Assembly: GCA_946902985.2 (NCBI GenBank)
Contig: OX336389.2
Span: 789,260,979-789,324,978, forward strand
Length of the DNA: 64,000 bases
From: Meconema thalassinum
Lineage: Eukaryota > Arthropoda > Insecta > Orthoptera > Tettigoniidae
Reading direction: 5' to 3'
The position numbers and the translations under genes are program-made. The first letter of the stretch is position 1, and each line of letters opens with the position of its first letter. The notes beneath the pieces were generated by a model, which ran no database searches, was not told the origin of the DNA, and saw only the letters and a list, made by a program, of their open reading frames with translations. Shown here piece after piece: positions 1 to 9,383 of this stretch.

Positions 1-267
1 GATCAAGCTTTAAATTGTTTATCGTTGTAATATCAGGTCCACATAATGACGTGATGTCACACAAATAGTGTAAAATAACACACATGTTATTTATAGTATC
101 AAATAGAATTCAATCTTGACCGGGATAAACTAGCTTTGAATTCCTAGCCAAAGATTTGAATAATCTTCTATCAAAAGGTATTTCCTCTAACATAATAAAT
201 GAACAAAGCTCTCAGCATTACAAATAATAAAAAGGTTTGACAATGTCGTAATGTTTTTCCACTCTAC

Positions 268-500
268 GGCTGGCTGCGTGGCTCAGGGGTAACGTTCTGG
301 CTTGCTGGGCCCGAGGTTGCAGGTTCGTATCCTGGCGCAGTCAGCTGACTTTTGAGGGTGCGCAAATGCGTTGGAGCCGTGTCCGTAGATTTAATGGCAC
401 GTTAAAAGATCCCCTTCGGGGCAAAATTCCTGCACCCCGGCGTCTCTAAAAGCCGCAGTTGTTAAAAGGGACGTAAAACCAATAACATTATTATTATTAT
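268..500 (+). mobile_element. tRNA-derived SINE (family A) inside left LTR
   Basis: The insertion is flanked by an 11-bp direct repeat (TTCCACTCTAC, 257-267 and 501-511). The uninterrupted site is present in the other LTR near 11775. The head resembles a tRNA, with box A-like TGGCTCAGGGG and box B-like GGTTCGTATCC, and the tail is an ATT repeat. This is a clean target-primed insertion that postdates integration of the gypsy element. Confidence 0.92.
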
Positions 501-2060
501 TTCCACTCTACACAAAGAACGATTATAGGGGTTAAGACTTCGGTCTTATCAAACGACTAGTATTTCCTAGATCGTCAACAGTTTATGTACAATAATGATA
601 TAACAATATCATTCGATGTTTCTTCTGTTCTTGAAGTTAGGTGTTGTTACATTAAAGTGCTCAAATTAAATTTAAAACGAATTTAATTTGAAGCTATGCC
701 ACAATGTCAGAATACTTGGTTTAAATCAACTTATTAAAAATTCGAGAGTCGAAACGACCAGTATCCTATGAGGCAATATGATTCCTGAAACAAAACTTTT
801 TAATGTCAGTTCCACAACTGATCCGTAGAATAAAATTGAAAAATAGATGAAAGGCAATCATCTCCTAAATAATCTTGAAGCATAAAAATCTTAGCACACA
901 TCTGAAGTGTAAAATACATGAGAATACTGAAATACATGAAATGTGTAAATATGGAGTAAGATCGTTGGCTCAGGATGTCACTAATCAAGCTCTATACTAA
1001 AAATAAGAGACACAGCTACCTTATTTGGACGAAAACTTGAAGATCTATGTAAGTATTCACACAATACATTAGATGTTACCTCAGTTCAAGATACTGAAAT
1101 GGATCTGCATTCGAACCTCGGATCTGCGACCTCCGAGATAGGAAAAACGTTCCCTCTCCGGAATTCACCAACATTCGCCTGGGCTCGAACGACATCCTTC
1201 TGGCAAATTCTTCTGTGGTTGCTGGGCTACCCCTAGCATCTTGAAAAATCTCTTCTGTAGAATCTTCATTCTCCGTCGCAAATATGTATCGGCCTCATCA
1301 TTGGAATAAAATTTATAGAAATATTCATATAAATGGTGAATGAAATATTTCTATTGCTAATTGATGTTCGTAGACTGACGAAAATGTACATGATGGACCG
1401 TACACTACGTCTGTATTCAAGAATACGTCGTCTAACGAAGTTCGATCGTTGTATCTTAACTTCTGTTATCGAATATGTCTCTGGCGCATGACTATTTAGT
1501 TCATCATATCAACAATGTTAATTATGTTGAATGAAACTACTTGAAGAATAATGATAGTCATTATAATAATGTTTATTTGCTGCGCCAATGTTACAAGTTC
1601 TTCGCTACTGTTCACTTGAACTGCCATCGCCAACTTCACGTTGCAATTTAAAATGATATTCAGCTTTATTTCCAACACATTTGAAAATCTGTCTTAACAG
1701 GTTTATATTGTCGAAACGGTAAATTTTAGAACGCTCGACTTTCAACAGAATGTAGTATTCGACCTGTTCTTTATATATATATATACTTAGTTCAACTCAA
1801 ATCTCAATTATATCAGAGATATACTAATTTCAATGTTCCTCACAACTTCACATAAAATGGAAGTGCGGTAATCCCCTACGATCTACCTTGCTATCCTCGC
1901 GTCTCCACAAGTCGACAGTCGTCGCACTCGGACAAAGCTTTGGAATCTCCGTTAAACCAGTAAAAACACTTCCTCACTCTTCAAAGACTGCTGGAATAAG
2001 AACTTCGATCCTTGGATCTCCCCCTCCAAGTCGAAATTTTGGCGGCCATATCAATCTCCC

Positions 2061-2396
2061 GAAGCCTCCGTGGCTTAGGCGGCAGCACGCCGGCCTCTCA
2101 CCGCTGGGTCCGTGGTTCAAATCCCGGTCACTCCATGTGAGATCTGTGCTGGACAAAACGGAGGCGGACAGGTTTTTCTCCGGGTACTCCGGTTTTCCCT
2201 GTCAAAATTTCATTCCGGCAACACTCTCCACTATCATTTCATTTCATCTGTCATTCATTTCATCAATGCCCCAGTGGAGTGGGTCAGGCCTCGGCAGCCG
2301 GCACAGTTCATATCCTCGCCGCTAGATGGGGGCTTCATTCATTCCATTCCTGACCCGGTCGGAGACTGGAAGCAGGCTGTGGATTTTCATTCATTC
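2061..2396 (+). mobile_element. tRNA-derived SINE (family B) inside left LTR
   Basis: The insertion is flanked by an 11-bp duplication (ATCAATCTCCC, 2050-2060 and 2397-2407). The empty site sits at 13322-13331 in the partner LTR, one C shorter. The head has tRNA-like boxes (TGGCTTAGGCGG and GGTTCAAATCC) and the tail is ATTC-rich. A second copy of the family lies in reverse orientation at 9633-9966. Open frames across the SINE are chance. Confidence 0.93.
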
Positions 2397-2873
2397 ATCA
2401 ATCTCCCACCATAATTTTAGCGCGTAGATTACTAATGCTTATTACTGCGTAGATTAACCGATCTGCGGTTTCTAAAGTATCAGACATAATTTCTTTTAAT
2501 ATTCTCTTCATTACCAAATAAGAAAATCTTCTTCTAAGAGCCTAAATGCATAATTTCACCAAATAATGTAGTTGAAGTTGATCCCGTCTTCAATAAGAAC
2601 TCTTCTCATTGGCTCTGGGCTGGGATCCAATAGCATAATTTATAACAATATTTATAATATTAATTTCCAAACTCACTGTTGCTATGCCAATTTTAGCCTT
2701 CTAGAAGCGTCTATTGTGCAATATATCACGTGATCGGGCTCTCCCACGGCCTCGAGCTTATAACACTACCCTCCTGTGTCACACTTCAAGATTTTTTATT
2801 TGCTGGTTAAATTTTATCATGGAGACGGACAATACTCTCATTTTGTCCCAGAATAATTCAATTTTCGGGGACA

Positions 2874-2883
2874 TTCCTTCGTC
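2874..2883 (-). other. Polypurine tract of gypsy element 1
   Basis: On the minus strand the bases just upstream of the 3' LTR read GACGAAGGAA, mostly purine and ending directly at the TG of the LTR. This is the expected place for plus-strand DNA priming in LTR elements. The run is short, so the call rests mainly on position. Confidence 0.6.
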
Positions 2884-2972
2884 ATCTCAAGTTAAAAACA
2901 GTTGCAAATTGTTTTTAATCATTCTAATTCAAGACTTTTGATATGTCACTTGAACTCGAATATTGAATTATT

Positions 2973-3975
2973 TTAGCCTATTTTCTTATGATACTTTTTT
3001 AAATTCTTAGCGTTGAATTTTCGTAGAATAACTTTATTTTCTTCGTCAAACAACTCATAACAGTTATTGCCATAAGCATTAGTTATGCGGAACGGGCCAA
3101 TAAAGATAACTCCGAACTTGATGTATATCTTTTTGCTCACGTCCGCTTTCACTGGTCTGCGCAATAAAACCAGATTTCCAACTTCTAACGGCGAACCGAA
3201 ACGTTTTCCTGCAACTCCTTTCAAGCGCTTTTCCGCTGCTTTCTGAAGTCTTTCTGTTGCCTTATCGATCCTCGCTTGTCTTCCTAGATCAGGATCTCTG
3301 GAAATGAAATCAAATACATTGTCCCATGGCCTTTCTGGATTCCTTCCTAAGTGAAGGATCATAGGAACTTCTGCCGTGCTTTCTTGAACTGTGGAGTTCA
3401 AACAATCCTCAATCATTGGCACGTATTTTACCCAACTGGGGTGATCATCTGGGAAGAAAATTCTTCAGAATTTGCTAAATTCCGCCATAAAGCGTTCGCT
3501 TGAATTTGACTCTGGATAACGCACGCTTGAAAAGATGTGCTTAATTCGCAACCTTTCCATGTATGCTGCGAATTTGGCTGAAGTGAACTGCGCTCCATGG
3601 TCCGATAAGAGATATTCTGGTTTCCCAGTCTTCGGAAACACAGCATTCTCTAATCTACTGACAACATTTCTGGTATTGGCTTTTTGCATAGGATTCATGG
3701 TAACGAATTTAGTGAAAACATCAACAGTCACTAACAGGAACTGATTACCCTGATATCCCTTCGGACAAGGACCAAAAATGTCCGTGGCCATCAGCTCAAG
3801 TGGTTTAGAAGGTATCATAGCTCTGGGTCTTCCTTTCAACAATTCTGAAGCGAAATTTCCTCTCTGGCATTTATCACATGATCTTATAATCTTCGCTATA
3901 GTAGATCTCATGTTGGTCCAGATAAACCTCTCTTTAAGCGTACTGAGGGTTTATGAAAACCTCCTTATCCTATAG
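2973..3975 (-). pseudogene. pol: Integrase part of pol, gypsy element 1 (broken)
   Basis: Retroviral-type integrase, which inserts the element cDNA into host DNA. The HHCC zinc-finger end is visible as CDKCQ near 3870. The core shows MATDIFGP, LLSDHGAQF and a Glu in NSSER, fitting the DDE triad. A C-terminal part continues in the same frame to 2973 with a LLRRPVK segment. There is an in-frame stop at 3465-3467. Upstream, an in-frame TAA at 3965-3967 and a frame change separate the zinc finger from the preceding region. Only about 100 bases lie between its stop and the LTR, so this element has no env. Confidence 0.88.
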
Positions 3976-4093
3976 AGTGGTGTGCCAACCACACTAACTT
4001 TGTGACAAGATTAGGGGGCACGACTATGCGAATCTTAGTGTGTTCGGAGTCTGCGTATTTACACACGAGATCTCCGCTCAATACAAAGTGTCG

Positions 4094-4731
4094 TCATCGC
4101 CTTTGAGTAGCAGCATAATCAATGTCTGCTGTGTCCATGTAACCCTTAAGGAACCTGTACATTTTCCTAATTGGAGCGTGTCTTTTCTGTGACACACCGA
4201 TTCGGGCTAATCTCCTAACGGTTTCTTGACATTCTTCCTCCAATTGTACATGGTTAATCTGCAAATTTCTAACTGGGTTACGTGATGATGCGTCAGCCAA
4301 CAAATTGTCCTTATCTGGCTGGTGGACTATTGTAGCATTAAACTGTTGCGTGAATAGGGCCCATCGAGTTAATCTATCACTCGACATATCGGTTTGAGCA
4401 TAAATTAGAGTGCCTTATGATCTGTGATAATTATAATCTGGTGTCCGATTAGTATCTCCTTCCACACTTGAAGAGCTCTCACGAAAGCTAACGCCTCGAG
4501 TTCTGTCGTGAAGTAGTTCTCTTCGTGTTTCTTAAGCTTTCTTCCGGTGAACGCAATGTAGTGCTTATTTGCTTCTTCGTCCTTTTGGTATAAGACTGCA
4601 CTAATGCCTACACGTGAAGCATCGGATTCTATGTAGAATATTCGTTCAAAATCCGGATATTCTAATTTCACGTTGTTTTTCAACATTTCCTTAGCTTTCT
4701 CAAACGCGTCGTCAGCGGTACTGCTCCACTT
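4094..4731 (-). pseudogene. pol: RNase H and connection region of pol, gypsy element 1
   Basis: The sequence shows the Ty3/gypsy RNase H pattern: IESDASRVGISAVLYQ, then FTGRKLKKHEENYFTTELE, then ITDHKAL. The domain degrades the RNA strand of RNA:DNA hybrids during reverse transcription. After a stop at 4405-4407 the homology moves to another frame at 4387 (RLTRWALFTQQF, then DNLLADASSRNP), so at least one small indel is present. A stop at 4732-4734 separates this region from the RT. The next stop is at 4094-4096, after which related sequence still continues toward the integrase. Confidence 0.85.
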
Positions 4732-5814
4732 TCAATGGTTATTTTTCGTTAATAAGTTATAGACAGGTGCCATAATCTCCGAATACTTTGGACAATGACT
4801 GCTAATGAATTGGCACGCACCTACAAATTCTCGCACTTGTTTGACCTTAGTGGGCTTTGGGAATCTCATAATAGCTTCCACTTTCTGCAAGTTCGGGTGA
4901 TATCCATGCTGGTCAATGGTGTGTCCGAGAAAATTAATTTCCTCTTTCATGAAACGGCACTTGTCGAAGTTTACCTTTATATTTGCGTCTCTCAGGTTTT
5001 CAAAAAGCTTACGCAAGTGTATAAAATATTCCTGGGCATTTGGTGAAGATATGGTTAAGTCATCTATATAACAAAGCACGTTCCTTTTAACTTCATCGGT
5101 GAGTTTGTTATCAAGGGCTCTAATCAGGTCTGGACCACTGTTGACCATGCCAAAGGGAATTCTCTGAAAAACCCAGGACGTCTGGTCAAACAGAAACCCT
5201 GTGTACTGTTTGTTTTCTTCTTCAAGCTCAATTTGATAAAACGAGGAAGTTAAATCTAGGACGGTAAAACAGGCTTTTCCTTTGAACTTTCTGAGAAAAT
5301 CTCAGTCTGCCTCGGGCAAAATCTTTAAGTTAATGATCCTGGCGTCGAGGCATAGGCGTAATTGACCATTATTTTTCTTGACTACTGTTATAGGGTTGAT
5401 GTAAGACGACGCCTGCTTCTTTATATTCCCGTCAGCTTCCATTTTCTTGATTATCCCTCGTACTTCTTCATAGTACTTTTCTGGTATCGGGTAAATCCTC
5501 TTCTGATAAGGAGTTTCATCTGTAAGCCTAATCTTATACCTGTAGTCCTTTACCAATCCTGGCTTATCATCAAAAATGTCTTTAAACTCCATGATCAATT
5601 CCTCAAATTCATCCTGAATTTCGTCAAACCCTTCTGCTTGGAGAGTAGGCATTTCCCTTCCATTTTCTACCTCTTCAATAATGCTGTTAATAATTTCTTC
5701 CCTAGGATCTATATCTAGACTGTCGTTCGAATCCTGTTCTTCTAACTCTTCTGTGTTTATTAAGCTTTCACTAAATTCTATGACTCGGTTATTCATATCA
5801 GTTACTGCTCCAAC
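4732..5814 (-). pseudogene. pol: Reverse transcriptase of gypsy element 1 (one internal stop)
   Basis: Ty3/gypsy RT, which copies element RNA to DNA. Readable motifs in order are KRIYPIPEKYYEEV, INPITVVKKNNGQLRLC, then after the stop VLDLTSSFYQIEL, IPFGMVNSG, the catalytic CYIDD (codons at 5059-5070) and NFLGHTI. One TGA at 5302-5304 lies between the fingers and motif A in an otherwise continuous frame. An acidic linker of about 60 residues precedes the RT. The 3' limit is the stop at 4732-4734. Confidence 0.9.
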
Positions 5815-6271
5815 TTAAGTAATGAAGTCAATGCCTAGCACGATATCAAAATTGATTTTGCTCACCACAATGAAAATGTGTTCATATGTGCTTCCATTTA
5901 TCTCAAAGTTTAAAAAAACTTGGATTTGGATTTTACCGCTTGTCTTGAAAAATACCACGCACTTAAACAGCAGATGCGGGTAAAACTGTCATCTTATTGC
6001 CCTTAGATAATCTCTGATAACAAACATCCGACATGATAGACATAATGGCACCAGTATCCATTAATGACTTACATATTTGTCCATCAACATTAACACATAT
6101 AATCGGTAACTCGAATGGTCTTTCTTCTCTAACAATCTCCTTCTCGAAGAGTAGGTCTACGTCTGTTACCTCATAGATTTCGTTTATCATAATCTGGTTT
6201 TGTGTAGCAGTATATCCTGTCTCCTCTAATTCCGTTTCAATTTTTTTTGTGTCCTTGAGACTCATTCTCAT
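5815..6271 (-). pseudogene. pol: Aspartic protease region of gypsy element 1
   Basis: Retropepsin-like domain that would cleave the Gag-Pol polyprotein. The active-site segment reads LMDTGAIMS and the C-terminal hallmark IVLGIDF is readable near 5825. Homology changes frame near 5965 and ends at a TAA at 5815-5817. The N-terminal end overlaps the gag frame by about 35 bases across a run of eight A residues on the minus strand. The pol frame is offset by one base from gag there. Either a programmed shift or a homopolymer indel could explain the offset. Confidence 0.82.
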
Positions 6272-7625
6272 GGTTTCCCTTCTGACTAGTACATGGACCG
6301 GGATCTATACTTAAGCTTTTATTTCCCCTTCCATTACCATTCTCATTGTTTCTCAACTCCTTGAGATAGTCTTTTCCTTCCTTATGACGTTCATCATACT
6401 TCTCCTTCGTTATTATTTCATCTTGGGAGTTTCTGTTACGATTATAGTTTTGGTTATTCCTATTGGTATTCCTCTTATAATAACCATTATTATTGTATCT
6501 GTAGTTATTATTATTGTGATAATAACCACTTCTACGGTTGCCATTGCTAATATCGTTACTACGTCCTTGCTGTTGTTGATATGGACGGCCTCCACGGAAT
6601 CTCCTGTATCTGGGTTCTGGTCTGCGATCACGGAAATAATTATTCCTTTCAGGACCAATATTTCCCTTTTCTGGTTCTTTCGGATTGTCTGTCTGTTGTG
6701 TTTGGTCAAGATATACAGTATTAATGTCTTTGAACTCTTGCCTATGGTTCTTCGCAACAACATTTGGCATCGGGCTCGTGTAATCGAGTTTTCTGACCAG
6801 TTCGTACATGCTCGCTAGATCGTTGATTCCTGACGAGATAATTAGACGTCTGACTTCAACACGGAGCATCCTGGCTATCGCGTCTTTCAACTGAGCTGTA
6901 TATAACGGGGGTTGAAGAAATCTAAGTCTGGCGAGCTGACCCGTGAAGAAGTCTGCGTAGCGTGTGGGAAGAGTTCCTGAATACTTTCGTGAGTATACTT
7001 CTGCGCGTAGGGAATTTTGAGCTTCAATAGACCAGAAACGCTTTATCAGTGCTTCTGCGAATTCATCGAAGTTCATGAAGGTATATCTAAAGGCGCAAAA
7101 CCATTCAAGGGGCCCATCTGACAGATAGCGCTCTACGATCTTCATTTCTCTCTCTCTTGGAATATGCGCTTCGATAAAGTAATCTTTGATATCTCTGATG
7201 TACTCTATCGGTGTGAAACTATCTAGGTTGCTGAACTTACGCGATTTGTCTTCGATGTTTCTTATGACCGTCACGTTTCTCGGATATGAATCCTGAAGGT
7301 TTGGTCAAAAATCTCTATTGTAGCTTTCGGGCTCTTTACTCCTCTCCTCTAAACCTTCCATAAACCTGAATTATATTTCTTCTGGCCTGATTTCCCTTTC
7401 TTCCACTTCTAGGCTACTTCTTCTAGTCTGATTCCTCGAATCTTCGAAATCTACCTTCTCCCTTTCCTTTTCTTCTATCTCAGTGATAATCTTCTTCGGC
7501 TGTTGGCCTACTTCGGTCTTTAAATCTTCCTTATAAGTCTCAAGCTTGGCAACATCTCCTAGATTAAGACTTTGTAATTTCTTTGTTACGTATTCTTTTA
7601 GTTCATTAGTTTCCTCCTCACTCAT
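6237..7625 (-). pseudogene. gag: Gag of gypsy element 1 (two in-frame stops)
   Basis: Structural protein of the retrotransposon particle. An ATG at 7625 opens a charged N-terminal segment of 84 residues. A TAA follows at 7371-7373, and a TGA comes shortly after in the same frame. The capsid-like core then runs from about 7240, including SFTPIEYIRDIKDYF, GPLEWFCAFRYTF and ALIKRFW, typical of Ty3/gypsy Gag. The C-terminal 130 or so residues are dominated by Arg, Asn, Tyr and Gly. I see no CCHC zinc knuckle. Gypsy-like Gags can lack knuckles and use basic tails instead, so this may be original. Confidence 0.85.
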
Positions 7626-7651
7626 GGCATTAGCGTTAGTGACAACCTTGT

Positions 7652-8809
7652 TTAACCCTTCCTCGTTTTAGTCTTACTCTCTAACGATTCTTTCAAAGCT
7701 TGCACATCCTGACTAGATTGAGTTCTATCTTCTACTTGCTTTTCAGTGAGCGTATCAATCCTTTTACCTAAATTCTTTCTTACTTCAATAACCTCTCGAT
7801 TAATTTCTACTTGAGTACTGGCTAATTCCTTTTTTAAGTTATCTTGGATTTGCTTAACATGTTCCCCACTGGATTTGTTCCACTCGTCTTTCCAGACAAC
7901 TACATTAGCTTTTAACATTTCAGCTATGCCTTCCTCAATATCTGCTTTAAGAATTTTATTATGGTCAATAACCTGCGTTCGTAAAGTTTCTACATTACCT
8001 TTTAATTCGGCCAGAGAAGGTGTGGTTTTTAATGCATCGTTTACAAAACGTGTCGTTAAAGCAGTTATATCCTGAGTACACAATGTTTTAGAAGCTTCTA
8101 CCTCTTGCCTAATTTTGTTAATGGCCACATGGACTTTTGCTACATCCACAAATACCGTATTGACTTCTGTTTGTATTTTTCCTATGTCAGACTGTACATC
8201 AGTGACATCTGACTGCATATTGTTTATGTCAACCTGAACATTAGTGACATCGGCTTGGACTGAATCTACTTTGGATTGGACTGTGTCGACTTTACTTTGG
8301 ACATTAGATACATCTGACCTAATATTACTAACATCAGTTCGGACATCTCCGACATCTGTCCGTACTCCACTTACATCATCCTGAATCTGCTTTGAGCTGG
8401 CCGGTAAACGCGTGACATTTGCAACCATTTTAGAGGCACTAGTTTGTAAACCCTCTAAAGAAGTCTGAACTTCTTGAATTTCTGTTTTGAAACACTCATT
8501 GACACTTTCTGCGACTTTATCTGTAATGGAATCAACAACTTTAACAATCACTGTGTCAAGGTCCTCCTTTCGTTCACGCTTCAGTTGTTCTAGGTCCTGC
8601 TTCGCTTCCTGGAATTTACCTTGCATATCTACCATATTCACAGATAAATTCCCCCTTATCTTACCTTCAACAGCATTCAAATTTGCCTTCATTTCACTTT
8701 GGACATCCTTTAAACTGCTCTGCAGTTGCTCCTTCAAATTCGCCTTCATACTTTCTTGGAGCTTCACCTGCATCTCCTCCAACATTCTCTTTACATCCTC
8801 GGTTGCCAT
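7652..8809 (-). CDS. Intact coiled-coil ORF upstream of gag in gypsy element 1
   Basis: An uninterrupted 385-codon ORF with its own ATG and stop lies between the primer-site region and gag. Its stop is 26 bases before the gag ATG and in a different frame, so it looks like a separate cistron. The protein is almost wholly predicted coiled coil. Residues 149 to about 239 form thirteen consecutive heptads of the type VRTDVSN or VQSKVDT, with hydrophobic residues at fixed a and d positions. No metal-binding or catalytic motif is visible. It may be a matrix-like or assembly protein, or a Gag N-terminal region separated from the rest. It is open although neighbouring gag and pol are broken. Confidence 0.8.
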   Translation of the reverse strand: MATEDVKRMLEEMQVKLQESMKANLKEQLQSSLKDVQSEMKANLNAVEGKIRGNLSVNMVDMQGKFQEAKQDLEQLKRERKEDLDTVIVKVVDSITDKVAESVNECFKTEIQEVQTSLEGLQTSASKMVANVTRLPASSKQIQDDVSGVRTDVGDVRTDVSNIRSDVSNVQSKVDTVQSKVDSVQADVTNVQVDINNMQSDVTDVQSDIGKIQTEVNTVFVDVAKVHVAINKIRQEVEASKTLCTQDITALTTRFVNDALKTTPSLAELKGNVETLRTQVIDHNKILKADIEEGIAEMLKANVVVWKDEWNKSSGEHVKQIQDNLKKELASTQVEINREVIEVRKNLGKRIDTLTEKQVEDRTQSSQDVQALKESLESKTKTRKG

Positions 8810-9368
8810 TGCAATAACCCTTTATATAATGCTATAGAGCCATATTCGACAACAGAGCAAAATAACAACATCTGAGCAACGTCTTCCTCCATATATATTT
8901 TTGAGCACCTTAATGTCTAAAAGTAACTTAAAATTACCTTAGCATTCACTTATAGTACACCCTATGTTAAATAAACTCACTCATAATGTTCGTTCTCCTG
9001 TGACTCACTTTAAATATACTACCACAAAGAAAATTCTACCATTACTATCATTAAAACATGTTAGCTTTATTTTTAACATGACCTTAGCAATAGCCATGTG
9101 CCGGTGAAATAAAATAAATATTCAGATCGTAGGTCGTTTTTCGAAACTGTCTACCTACTACACCTCTCCCAGGTTTCTAAGATCTGATCTTTATCTGAGT
9201 ATAACCTTCCTAATATCAATTTAAAATTAGCCTATATAATTACACTCACATCCATCCGAAATTGGACAAGACATCCCACAAGTCTTGTAATTATTTCTTT
9301 CACTAGAAATGTTCAAACCAACTTCCTTTAGAGGCACTACGAAGCTAATTTCGTAGCCCCTAAGCTCA
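8810..9368 (-). other. Untranslated leader of gypsy element 1
   Basis: No ORF or recognisable motif lies between the coiled-coil ORF and the putative primer-binding site. In an element read on the minus strand this is where the packaging leader would sit. I see nothing else in it. Confidence 0.45.
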
Positions 9369-9376
9369 GGGCGCCA
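9369..9376 (-). other. Putative primer-binding site of gypsy element 1
   Basis: On the minus strand the sequence reads TGGCGCCC, the complement of tRNA 3' ends such as tRNA-Lys, which many LTR elements use as primer. It lies 7 bases from the proposed LTR end (ACA on the minus strand). The match beyond the first 8 bases is poor, and a 7-base gap is longer than usual, so this is tentative. Confidence 0.45.
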
Positions 9377-9383
9377 TTCCTAC

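Larger units (their letters stand above)
1..2873 (-). repeat. 3' LTR (partial) of long-LTR Ty3/gypsy element
   Basis: Apart from two SINE insertions this stretch matches 11519-13797 almost base for base. In about 127 bases from 663 I count 6 mismatches. It ends in CA immediately before a short purine run on the minus strand, as expected for an LTR next to a polypurine tract. The window begins inside the LTR, so its other end and the left target duplication are not visible. Without the two SINEs and their duplications the visible length is about 2282 bases, against 2279 in the partner. Short ORFs inside it, several repeated in both copies, have no recognisable family and I treat them as chance. 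Confidence 0.9.

Noticed and set aside
1888..2414. Open frames across the left LTR and SINE, up to 145 codons
   Set aside because: They cross the boundary of a later SINE insertion, and the remainder is repeated in the other LTR with different stops.
6384..6818. 144-codon plus-strand hydrophobic ORF
   Set aside because: It is antisense to the Asn-rich Gag tail; AAT codons read in reverse give Ile and Val.
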